A stretch of 64,000 nucleotides of DNA from NCBI RefSeq assembly GCF_022385335.1, contig NZ_CP092431.1:1302001-1366000 (forward strand), in the 5' to 3' direction. Numbering within the stretch: the stretch's first letter is position 1; each line of letters begins with the position of its first letter. The DNA is from Streptomyces deccanensis (GTDB taxonomy: Bacteria > Actinomycetota > Actinomycetes > Streptomycetales > Streptomycetaceae). The translations under genes were made by a program, and so were the position numbers. This document shows positions 56,441 to 64,000 of the stretch, one piece after another. Under the pieces are notes generated by a model. That model saw nothing but the letters and a program-made list of their open reading frames with translations. It searched no databases and was not told the DNA's origin.

Positions 56441-57646
56441 ATGAGGCACACCCGAGAGCTCGGTGCCGACCACGATCCGATCCGGCCGCCCCGGAAACGA
56501 CCGGCCGCCGCGCAGCTGGCCTCCGGGACGCCCGTCCTGCCCGTGCTGATCGTCTCCGGCATCGTGGTCGTCGGTCTGTTCGGCGGGACCGGGCTGACCT
56601 GGCTGCCGCTGCTCGCCGTCGGGCCCGCGCTGGCCGCCACCACCAGCGGGCCCGGCGGCGTCCTCTGTGTCGGGCTGCTGGCCGGGGTGCTGGGCACACT
56701 GCTCGGCGTCCGGGAAGGGGCTCCGGGCCGTGAGCTGGCCGCCGTACTGTCCGCGCTGGCGGCCGTCACCCTGGCGAGCGGCCTGGCCGGCGCGTTGCGA
56801 GGACGGCGCGAACGGGTCCTCGCGGCCGTCCGCTCGGTCGCCGAGGCCGCCCAGCACGCGCTGCTCCAGCCGGTGCCGGCGGTCGTCGGTCCGTTCCAGG
56901 TGGCCGTCCGGTACAGCGCGGCCGCCGCGGAGGCCCGTATCGGCGGGGATCTGTACGCGCTCGTACCCACCCCCTACGGGGTACGGCTGATCGTGGGCGA
57001 CGTGCGCGGCAAGGGGCTGCCCGCGGTGGGGATCGCCGCTCTGGTGGTCGGGGTGTTCCGCGAGGCGGCGTACGAGGAGCCCGACCTGCTCGCCGTCGTC
57101 GACCGGATCGAGCGGAGCCTGGCCCGCAACCTGCGCTGCGACGACTTCGTCACCGCCGTGGTCGCCGGGCACCCCGAGCCGGATCGGCTGGAGCTGGTCA
57201 ACTGCGGGCACGCGCCGCCACTGCTGGTGCGCGGCGACGACGTGGTGCCCGTCGAGCCGGCCCTTCCGGCGCCGCCCCTCGGGCTGCGTGCCCTCACGGG
57301 CGAGACCCCGGCGCTCCAGACGCTGCCCTTCACCGACGGCGAACAGCTGCTGCTCTACACCGACGGGGTCACGGAGGCCCGGGACCGCGACCGCGAGTTC
57401 TACCCGCTCACGGAGCGTTTGGCACACCACCTGTCCGAGGAGCCGGCCCGCACGCTCACGGCCCTGCACGACGAACTCCTCACACACGTAGGCGGCCGCC
57501 TCCACGACGACGCGGCCCTACTCCTCCTCCGCAAGCCCCCCTCACCGACCCCGGCGACAGCGACGCCCCCTGCCACTCCAGCGGCTTCGACGGCTCCGGC
57601 AGCCCGCCGCGTCAGCGTGTCGGCGGCGCGAAGTCGTACACGGTGA
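56441..57646 (+). CDS. Membrane-anchored PP2C-type (SpoIIE-like) phosphatase
   Basis: A 401-residue protein with three or four N-terminal transmembrane segments (about residues 30-110), a short helical linker (VLAAVRSVAEAAQHALLQPV) and a SpoIIE-type phosphatase domain: RIGGDLYALVPTPYGVRLIV, GDVRGKGLPAVG, LVNCGHAPPLLV and LLLYTDGVTEARDRDREFYP. The architecture is the same as the gene at 10.9 kb. A Pro/Thr/Ala-rich tail of about 35 residues follows the domain. The last 35 bp overlap the convergent acetyltransferase gene. It probably acts in a partner-switch pathway; no partner is encoded nearby. Confidence 0.88.
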   Translation: MRHTRELGADHDPIRPPRKRPAAAQLASGTPVLPVLIVSGIVVVGLFGGTGLTWLPLLAVGPALAATTSGPGGVLCVGLLAGVLGTLLGVREGAPGRELAAVLSALAAVTLASGLAGALRGRRERVLAAVRSVAEAAQHALLQPVPAVVGPFQVAVRYSAAAAEARIGGDLYALVPTPYGVRLIVGDVRGKGLPAVGIAALVVGVFREAAYEEPDLLAVVDRIERSLARNLRCDDFVTAVVAGHPEPDRLELVNCGHAPPLLVRGDDVVPVEPALPAPPLGLRALTGETPALQTLPFTDGEQLLLYTDGVTEARDRDREFYPLTERLAHHLSEEPARTLTALHDELLTHVGGRLHDDAALLLLRKPPSPTPATATPPATPAASTAPAARRVSVSAARSRTR

Positions 57647-58499
57647 AGTCGTCGACCGGGAGGTAACCGAGGCGGACGTACAGGGCGTTGCTCGTGGTGT
57701 TGGCGAGGTTGGTGAACAGCAGCACCTGCCGCGCGCCCGCGGCCGACGCGGCACGGCTCACCTCGGCGGTCACGGCTCCCGCGTACCCGCGTCCCCGCAG
57801 GCGGGCCGGGGTGTAGACGGCCGCCACCCGCACCTGACCGGCGATCACCGGGGTCACGGCGGCCATGGAGACGGGAACGCCGTCCGGGGTCTCCCAGAGG
57901 GTGACGCGTCCTTGGGCGAAGCGGGCGGCCGCGGCCTCGGTGGGCTCCTCTCCGACGGCGGCGGCGAACTCGTGGTACCAGCGGACGAGTCGCTCACGGT
58001 CCCGCGGGCCGGCCAGCCGGCTCCGGCCCGGCGGGAGCGGTCGGGGTGGGGCGAGGGTGCCGAGGCGGTACAGACGGCGACGCGCCGACAGGGTCGGCGC
58101 CGCCCCGGTGAGCCGGTGCCACGCGTCGGCGAAGGCGGAGGCGGTGCCCTGGTCCGCGCTGACGCCGGGGAGGCGATGGCCGAGGCCGGCCAGACGCGCG
58201 GCGAGGGCGTCCGCCTCCCCGGGGGTGAGAGGCGTGAGGTTCAGCCGGTGCGGCGGGGTGCGGAAGAACGTGGCGCGGACCTCGCCCGCCCGCTCCAGCA
58301 GACCGAGAACGGGGGCCTCGACACCGTAGGCGTCCGCCCCGGACGTACGCAGTGTCTCGGTGACCGTCAGGTGCACGGTGTGCGGGGCGGGACGCGAGCG
58401 CAGGAAGTCCCCGGCTCGGGCGAGGAAGTCGTCGACGTCACCGGTGACATGCCAGCGGCCGTCCTCGTCGGCGCCACGCCGACCGTCCGGGGGCGTCAT
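57612..58499 (-). CDS. GNAT-family N-acetyltransferase
   Basis: A 295-residue protein with an N-terminal half of unclear fold (DDFLARAGDFLRSRPAPHTV) and a C-terminal GNAT domain: VRVAAVYTPARLRGRGYAGA contains the acetyl-CoA-binding R-x-x-G-x-A, and LFTNLANTTSNALYVRLGYL gives the final strand and helix. Its start overlaps the stop of the upstream HEAT-like gene (ATGA), so it is translated with it, and its end overlaps the convergent phosphatase gene by 35 bp. The substrate is unknown. Confidence 0.87.
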   Translation of the reverse strand: MTPPDGRRGADEDGRWHVTGDVDDFLARAGDFLRSRPAPHTVHLTVTETLRTSGADAYGVEAPVLGLLERAGEVRATFFRTPPHRLNLTPLTPGEADALAARLAGLGHRLPGVSADQGTASAFADAWHRLTGAAPTLSARRRLYRLGTLAPPRPLPPGRSRLAGPRDRERLVRWYHEFAAAVGEEPTEAAAARFAQGRVTLWETPDGVPVSMAAVTPVIAGQVRVAAVYTPARLRGRGYAGAVTAEVSRAASAAGARQVLLFTNLANTTSNALYVRLGYLPVDDFTVYDFAPPTR

Positions 58500-61400
58500 T
58501 CGTTGTGCGTCGTGGTCCGGTACGCCTGGTGGCGCACATCGGGGTCGGGATGGCGCCGCAGCAGCCGCAGCAGGGCGCGCCGCTCCTCGGTCCAGCCGAG
58601 GGACAGCCCCGCCCCCCTCACCAGCCCGACCGCCAGGAGGCCGGTCGCGGTGGCACCGTCGCGGGCGAATCCGTCGGCGGCGGTCAGCAGGCCCTCGGCG
58701 CACTCCGGAGCGCGGTGCGCCGACGTCCGCAGCCGGTCGGAGGTCTGCACCGCGACGCTCACCCCGACGTCCTCGAACGCCGCCGCCAGGTCCCGCAGGC
58801 GTCCGAGCAGTTCGGTCGGTTCCACGGCGAGGTCGACCAACTGGCCCAGCAGCTCGGCGTGTTCCGCCGCGAGCAGCGGTTCGCCCGCGAGCTGCGCGGC
58901 GACCGCCTCCAGCAACTCGGTGCGGACGCCCTCGGCGTAGGCGAACGACGTCAGGTGCCGCAGCCTCTGCAAAGCGGGCACGTCACGGCTCTCCAGCGCG
59001 TCGCAGCCGCCTTCCGGCGTGTGCGTCGCGGCCAGCAGCTCGGCCACGGCGCTGTGGAAGACGCTGCCGGGCGCGGCGCCGCCCACGGGGTGCGGCAGTT
59101 CGGAGACGGCCAGATCGCGCAGCGCCCACGCGGCGTGGCTCCAGCGCGCCCGGTCGTCGAGGTCGCTGACCGTCCGGGAGATGCGGTGGGCGATGTCGGG
59201 CGAGTAGCGGCACCACACCGCCATGGCACGCAGCACGGCGTGGCCGGCGAAGCCCTCCGTGAGCGCGAGGGCTCGGTCGTACGCCGCGAGGACGGCGGCG
59301 GCGTACGCCCGGCGGTGCGTCTCGGCCAACTCCCAGGGGGTGACGGCCAGGAGGGCTTCGTGCACGGGGGCGGTGTCGTCGCGTGCCGCGTCCTCGATCA
59401 GGGCCCGGGCCTCCGGCTCGTCGAGCAGCGGGGGCAGCGCGCGCACGACGGCGGCCCGTACGTCCGGGTGGCCGTCGGGGGCGTGGTAGGCACCCGCCAG
59501 CAGGGGGGCCGCGTCCCGGGGTGGCAGGAAGCGGGCGGCGAGCCGTACGGCCTCCTTGCGGGAGGTGACCTTCGCGGGCCGTTCCCCGGTGAGCAACGGG
59601 CCGAGGGCGTGGGCGAGTCGGGACGGGGCGGTGTGGCGGGCGGCGCGTACCGCCGCGTACACGGCGACCCCGGCGCGGTCGCCGTCGGCCTGGTCGAGCA
59701 GCGTCGGCAGGGCGTCGTGGGGCCGATCGGTCCGGGGCAGGGCGCCGAGCGCGGCCTCGGCGACGACCACGTCCGGGTCGTCCGTGTGCGCGAGCGCCAG
59801 GGCACGCCCGAACTCGGGCACCGGGGCGGCGGCCCGGATCAGCGCGGCGCGTTCGTCGAGCGGGAGCGTACGGTCCGCGGTCGCCCTCGCGGCCAGCCGG
59901 ACCGCCGCTCGCTGCTGGCGGGGCAGCCAGCGGTCGCTGTCGCCGAGGGCCGGCATCGGACGCTGGGCGCCCTCCGCCAGGAAGCGGCCGTGGGGCGGGG
60001 TCTCGGCCAGCAGGGTGTCCAGCAGGTCCGTGCGCCGCCGGGACAGTACGTGCCGTACGGGAGGGAGGGCCACGGCCGACGGTTCGCGAGCGACGATGCG
60101 GGCGGCCCGTTCGTCGCGGGTCGCCGGTGCGGCCAGCCACAGCCGGGCCGCCGCCTCGACAGTCTCGTCGTCGCCGCGTTCCACGGCCGTGGCCAGCCGG
60201 TCCTGGAGTTCGGGCAGTCGCCGGGCGCGCGGTCCCAGTGCGGCGGCCAGCCCCAACAGCAGCCGGAAGTCGGCCCGCCCGGCCCCGGCGTCGAGCCAGG
60301 GCCGCAGGGCACCGAGGACCTCGTGCTCCTGCCCCCTGCGCAACTCCCGGTGCAGTTCCCCGAAGTCGGGCACCCCGACCCGCTCGGCGATCCGCACCAC
60401 CACCCGCAGTGCCCACTCCCCCAGCCCGACACCGCCGGCTCCGTCCCCGGTCGCGGCCTCGCCCCCCGCCTCGTGCTCGACGAGCAGGCGTACGGCCAGG
60501 GTGCGTAGGGCCGTCAGGGTGTCGGGCGAGGTGTCCCGTGCCTCCAGCGCGGCCGTGGCGATCGTGTCGAGCAGCGGAGCGTCGTCCGGGGCGAAGAGGC
60601 GCGGGGGTGTCGCGGCGAGGGCGCCGAGCGCCGCGGCGCGGACGGGGTCCCGATCGTTGCGCAGCCGTCGTCCCGCCGTCGTCAGCAGCTCGGTGATCGC
60701 CGCGCGGCCGCCGTCCCGGGCGACGCAGGCCACGAACAACGGCCAGGCGGCGGCCCGGTCGTCGGCGTCGGACCGCCCGATCGCGGCCAGCAGGGCGGGG
60801 CGTGCCTCGTCGAGCGGACCGTTGGCGAGGGTGTCCAGGTCGTCCCACCAGTAGTTGGTCCCGTCGGCAGCGGCCGCCGCGCGCCGCACCTCCGCCCAGC
60901 GGCGCTCGCGCGGCAGCAGTTCGAGGACGGTCTCCGCCGCGTCGCCGCCGACCGCGTCCACGAACGCGGGGCGTCGGCCCGGAGCCATGGCTCCGACCAG
61001 CCGGGCGAAGAGCGGGACGCGCTGCAGCCAGTGCCGGCCCAGCGCGATCAGTGACGCGGGCTCGGCCCGCAGGAGCGCGCGCAGCGCTCCAGGGGGCGGC
61101 ACCGGCTCGTGGCGCGGCCGTCCGCGGTCGGGCGAGGTGATCCAGCGGATGACACGTTCGGCGTCGGCGGTGGCCAAGGGCGTGAGTCCGCGGCTGAGCG
61201 CGGGCGGCAGGCTGCCGGGGCCGTGCCGCTCCAGCAGGGTCAGCACCCGCTCGGGGCGCAGGGGCGCGAGCGCCGCGACCTTGGTGGCGTGCACCCGCCA
61301 CCAGTCGTCCCGCTGCTCCCCGCCCGCCCGGTCGGCCAGGGTCCGCTCGGCGTGGTCGAGCACCGGGTCGGGGTGCCGGGACGCGAGCCGGGTCCAGCCG

Positions 61401-61852
61401 TCGACGGCGTGGGCGAGTCCGGGCAACTCCCGTGCCACGAACGGGGTGGAGCAGGCCGGCAGCAGCCGCGCGGCCTCGGTGTCGCCCCACTCGGCGCGCA
61501 GCCGGACCACCATCCGCTCGGCGAGTGCGGTGCGGCCTCCGGCGGCGAGCAGACCGGCCAGCCGCTGTCGCCGCACGGCCGGTGCGTCGTCGTAGGCCGC
61601 CTCGACCGCCCGGTCCGGCACGGGCAGGTCGCGTACGGCGCGCCGCGCGTACCCGGCGACCACCGGGTCCGGGTCGGCCAGTCGCTCCGCGAGGAACTCC
61701 ACGTCCCGTCCGACGAGCGCCGCCAGCGCCGCGAGCCGCCGTTCGTACGGCCCGCGTCCGTCGAGGTCGGCCAGGAGCGGGGCGAGCGTCCCTTCCTCCG
61801 CGAGCCCGCGGGCGGTCCGTGCCGTCAGGGTGAGGCGTGCGGGGAACGGCAC
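58496..61852 (-). CDS. Large HEAT-repeat-like protein, unknown
   Basis: A 1118-residue, almost wholly helical Arg/Ala/Leu-rich protein with HEAT-like repeats, for example ERLADPDPVVAGYARRAVRD, HTDDPDVVVAEAALGALPRT and LRRHPDPDVRHQAYRTT at the end. There are no enzyme motifs, signal or membrane spans. The called GTG lacks a ribosome site. Immediately upstream an ATG at 61893 opens PTTAEQLLSALEP, which in another frame would run smoothly into PFPARLTLTARTARGLAEEG if one base were restored near 61853. So the true N-terminus may be about 13 residues longer and the gene frameshifted at its very start. It probably acts as a scaffold for protein interactions; a role is not established. Confidence 0.75.
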   Translation of the reverse strand: MPFPARLTLTARTARGLAEEGTLAPLLADLDGRGPYERRLAALAALVGRDVEFLAERLADPDPVVAGYARRAVRDLPVPDRAVEAAYDDAPAVRRQRLAGLLAAGGRTALAERMVVRLRAEWGDTEAARLLPACSTPFVARELPGLAHAVDGWTRLASRHPDPVLDHAERTLADRAGGEQRDDWWRVHATKVAALAPLRPERVLTLLERHGPGSLPPALSRGLTPLATADAERVIRWITSPDRGRPRHEPVPPPGALRALLRAEPASLIALGRHWLQRVPLFARLVGAMAPGRRPAFVDAVGGDAAETVLELLPRERRWAEVRRAAAAADGTNYWWDDLDTLANGPLDEARPALLAAIGRSDADDRAAAWPLFVACVARDGGRAAITELLTTAGRRLRNDRDPVRAAALGALAATPPRLFAPDDAPLLDTIATAALEARDTSPDTLTALRTLAVRLLVEHEAGGEAATGDGAGGVGLGEWALRVVVRIAERVGVPDFGELHRELRRGQEHEVLGALRPWLDAGAGRADFRLLLGLAAALGPRARRLPELQDRLATAVERGDDETVEAAARLWLAAPATRDERAARIVAREPSAVALPPVRHVLSRRRTDLLDTLLAETPPHGRFLAEGAQRPMPALGDSDRWLPRQQRAAVRLAARATADRTLPLDERAALIRAAAPVPEFGRALALAHTDDPDVVVAEAALGALPRTDRPHDALPTLLDQADGDRAGVAVYAAVRAARHTAPSRLAHALGPLLTGERPAKVTSRKEAVRLAARFLPPRDAAPLLAGAYHAPDGHPDVRAAVVRALPPLLDEPEARALIEDAARDDTAPVHEALLAVTPWELAETHRRAYAAAVLAAYDRALALTEGFAGHAVLRAMAVWCRYSPDIAHRISRTVSDLDDRARWSHAAWALRDLAVSELPHPVGGAAPGSVFHSAVAELLAATHTPEGGCDALESRDVPALQRLRHLTSFAYAEGVRTELLEAVAAQLAGEPLLAAEHAELLGQLVDLAVEPTELLGRLRDLAAAFEDVGVSVAVQTSDRLRTSAHRAPECAEGLLTAADGFARDGATATGLLAVGLVRGAGLSLGWTEERRALLRLLRRHPDPDVRHQAYRTTTHNE

Positions 61853-62012
61853 GGTTCGAGGGCGGACAGCAGTTGCTCCGCGGTGGTCGGCATGGGGCCG
61901 ATTGTGCCCGGCGGGCTCCGCCCTCGCGATCGATTAAGAGCGGCCTGGGCGGGCGGGTGAGGGCCGGCCCGCACGCAACGACCGCCGCTTCCGGACACGG
62001 CGGCCCCACGGG

Positions 62013-63998
62013 CTAGCGTCGGGTCCGTATCAGCAGGTGGAGGAAGTACGGCGTGCCGATCACGGCGGTCATCAGTCCGGCGCCGAGCTGGGCGGGCGCG
62101 ATCACCGTACGGCCGAGGAGATCCGCCGCGCAGACGAGCGTGGCCCCGAGGAGCACGGCGACCGGGACCACCCGTGCATGCCGTCGGCCGACGAGCGCCC
62201 GCGCCGCGTGCGGTGCGACGAGGCCCACGAAACCGATGGTGCCGGCGGAGGCGACGGCGGTCGCGCTGAGCAGGACGGCCACCACCAGGAACCCGAGCCT
62301 GGCCCGGGACAGTCGCAGGCCGAGCAGGCGCGGGGTGTGCTCGTCCAGGGAGACGAGGTCCAGTTCGGTACGGCGGGCGACCGCGACGACGAGCCCCACG
62401 GCCACCACGCACGCGACGGGCAGCACGTCCGGCATGGTCCGGCCGTACGTCGAACCGGACAGCCAGGTCAACGCCTTGGTGGCGTTGAACGGGTCGGTGA
62501 GCACGATGAGCAGACTGATCAGTGCCGTGGTCGCGGCGGCCACGCCGATGCCGACGAGCACCAGCCGGTTCTGCTGGTAGCCGCCCCGGGCGGCGAGCCC
62601 GAAGACGACCACCGAGGCGAGAGCGGCACCCGCGAACGCGGCGCCCGCGACGCCCCAGCCCCCGACGACGGGCACGGTGGTGACGAGCAGCACGGCGCCG
62701 AGCGCGGCGCCGCCGGAGACGCCGAGGATCGCCGGTTCCGCGAGGGGGTTGCGGGTCACGGCCTGCACCAGCGTTCCGGCCAGGGCGAGGGCCGCGCCCG
62801 CGCAGAGGGCCGCGAGGACCCGCGGCACCCGGGTGTCGAGGACGAAGGACACGGTCCGGCCGGCCCGTCCCTGTGCCCAGTTCGCGACATCGCCGAGCAG
62901 GAGTTTGCTGTCGCCCAGCAGGACGCCGGCGACGGTGACGCCCACCGTCACGGCCACGAGCACGGCCAACGTGACCAGGAACGCCGTACGGCTGGGGATG
63001 CGCAGCCGGTCGGGCGCCTCGGCTGTGGAGGTGTCCCGCAGCCGTAGCGCCATCACCACCAGGAACACCGCGCCGACCAGGCTGGTGACGACGCCGGTGG
63101 GGACGGCGACCGCCGTGTCGGAGGGGACGAGGGCGCGCAGCAGGACGTCCGACCCGAGGACCAGCCCGGACCCCACCAGGCCGGCCACGGGCAGAGAGCC
63201 CCGGGTGCGCACGAAGCCCCGGATGCGGCGGGCGAGGGGCCGCACCAGCGCGGGCGCGCACAGGCCGACGAAGCCGATGGGCCCGGCGAGGGTGACGGCC
63301 GCCGCGGACAGCAGGGTGGCGAGGACGACGACCGTCACCCGGGTGGCGCGGACCGGGACGCCGAGCCCGCGCGCGGCGTCGTCGCCGAGGGCGAGCGCGT
63401 CGACCCGACGGGCCGTCAGCAGCAGGCCCACGAGCCCGATCGCGGCGACCGGGAGCATCTGCAGGATGCCGTCGAAGCCGTTCTGGCCGATGCTGCCCTG
63501 GTTCCACTGGTAGAGGCCCTCGGTCTGCTGCGGGAACAGCAACAGCAGGCCCTCGGTGAGGGAGTTCAGGCCCAGCATCAGGGCGGTGCCGGCGAGCACG
63601 AGCCGTACGGTGCCCGTGCCGAGGCCGGAGAGGGAGAGCACGACGGCCGCCGCCAGCAGTCCGCCCACGAAGGCGACGCCGGAGGAGGCGAGCAGCGGCA
63701 GCGAGACCCCGGTGACGCCGACGATGCCGAGGGCCAGGTAGGCGCCGGCGTTCACGGCGAGGGTGTCGGGTGAGGCGAGGACGTTGCGGCTGACGGCCTG
63801 GAGCACGGCGCCCGCCACCCCGAGCAGGACGCCGACGAGGATGCCGGCGGTCATCCGGGGCAGCCGGGAGGCGATGACGACGGACGCGTCGCCGGGGTCG
63901 GCCCGTCCGGTCAGGGCCTTGATCACCTCGGCGGGCCCGACGGCCGCGGTGCCCTGGGTGAGGTCGACGACGGCGAGGGCGGCGACCAGGAGGACGAG
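62013..63998 (-). CDS. Fused FecCD siderophore ABC permease (5' end outside window)
   Basis: At least 661 residues of a double FecCD/BtuC permease; the frame is open to the right edge, so the start is missing. Each half shows the family motif: SRLPRMTAGILVGVLLGVAG with AVLQAVSRNVLASPDTLAVN and IGFVGLCAPALVRPLARR in the first, and DTRVPRVLAALCAGAALALA, TLVQAVTRNPLAEPAILGVS and IGFVGLVAPHAARALVGRR in the second. About twenty transmembrane helices are expected. Fused permeases of this type (FhuB-like) import iron(III)-siderophores with a periplasmic-type lipoprotein and an ATPase, which presumably lie upstream, outside the window. The 120 bp to the HEAT-like gene shows no further gene. Confidence 0.93.
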   Translation of the reverse strand, partial: LVLLVAALAVVDLTQGTAAVGPAEVIKALTGRADPGDASVVIASRLPRMTAGILVGVLLGVAGAVLQAVSRNVLASPDTLAVNAGAYLALGIVGVTGVSLPLLASSGVAFVGGLLAAAVVLSLSGLGTGTVRLVLAGTALMLGLNSLTEGLLLLFPQQTEGLYQWNQGSIGQNGFDGILQMLPVAAIGLVGLLLTARRVDALALGDDAARGLGVPVRATRVTVVVLATLLSAAAVTLAGPIGFVGLCAPALVRPLARRIRGFVRTRGSLPVAGLVGSGLVLGSDVLLRALVPSDTAVAVPTGVVTSLVGAVFLVVMALRLRDTSTAEAPDRLRIPSRTAFLVTLAVLVAVTVGVTVAGVLLGDSKLLLGDVANWAQGRAGRTVSFVLDTRVPRVLAALCAGAALALAGTLVQAVTRNPLAEPAILGVSGGAALGAVLLVTTVPVVGGWGVAGAAFAGAALASVVVFGLAARGGYQQNRLVLVGIGVAAATTALISLLIVLTDPFNATKALTWLSGSTYGRTMPDVLPVACVVAVGLVVAVARRTELDLVSLDEHTPRLLGLRLSRARLGFLVVAVLLSATAVASAGTIGFVGLVAPHAARALVGRRHARVVPVAVLLGATLVCAADLLGRTVIAPAQLGAGLMTAVIGTPYFLHLLIRTRR

Positions 63999-64000
63999 CG

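Noticed and set aside
1..64000. Integrated prophage, integrative element with attachment sites, or CRISPR array
   Set aside because: No integrase, phage structural gene, tRNA target with direct repeats, or regularly spaced repeats were seen. The IS5 copy, its remnant and short tandem repeats are the only mobile or repetitive DNA.

Overview
The window is high-GC actinobacterial DNA and looks like a Streptomyces chromosome. Codons strongly prefer G or C at the third position, GTG starts and AGGAG-type ribosome sites are common, and many genes are coupled by 4-bp ATGA/GTGA overlaps. Family content agrees: a LAL regulator, SpoIIE-type phosphatases, a GAF-ANTAR protein, DUF5709, F420- and mycofactocin-type oxidoreductases and CYP152. 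No rRNA, tRNA or CRISPR array was seen.

Layout. (1) 1-10 kb: the right end of a small NRPS-type biosynthetic cluster. It holds a DrrAB-like exporter (ATPase cut by the window edge), an F420-type LLM oxidoreductase, a type II thioesterase, a mycofactocin-type SDR and a compact C-like/A/T NRPS with a threonine-like specificity code. A convergent LAL regulator follows. (2) 10.0-10.9 kb: three fused gene remnants (amidohydrolase, 4-hydroxy-2-oxovalerate aldolase, zinc alcohol dehydrogenase), then a membrane SpoIIE phosphatase. (3) 12.1-18.7 kb: a secreted carbohydrate-degradation operon (MGH1-like glycosidase with two discoidin domains; ricin-lectin/GH43) behind a clear promoter and possible LacI-type operator, an IS5-family element, a three-repeat DUF5648-like protein, and a second IS right-end remnant.

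(4) 18.8-32.3 kb: a conflict-system-like island. It has a macro-domain protein, a RES toxin with its Xre/MbcA-type antitoxin, a 1702-residue TPR-CHAT protease-like protein, and a six-gene operon around a Ycf46-type AAA+ ATPase with two membrane proteins and three unrecognised proteins. This is the best candidate for an undescribed system. (5) 32.4-44.8 kb: a FUSC permease, stress-type genes (a frameshifted SDR, GAF-ANTAR, SDR, hemerythrin) with sigma-B-like promoters, a GNAT, a protein O-mannosyltransferase, and an ECF sigma/zinc-finger anti-sigma/ABC exporter operon with an apparent leaderless autoregulatory promoter.

(6) 45-50.7 kb: a YbdK-type ligase, a 36-codon ORF, an N-acetylglutaminylglutamine-type amidotransferase and an S9 peptidase, resembling a dipeptide-osmolyte locus without its usual synthetase. 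(7) 50.7-62 kb: a decayed PAP2 gene, DUF5709, a CYP152 peroxygenase, an SDR, GH16, IclR, a second SpoIIE phosphatase, a GNAT and a large HEAT-like protein. (8) 62-64 kb: a fused FecCD siderophore permease running off the right edge.

All family calls come from reading motifs and overall resemblance; no database search was run.
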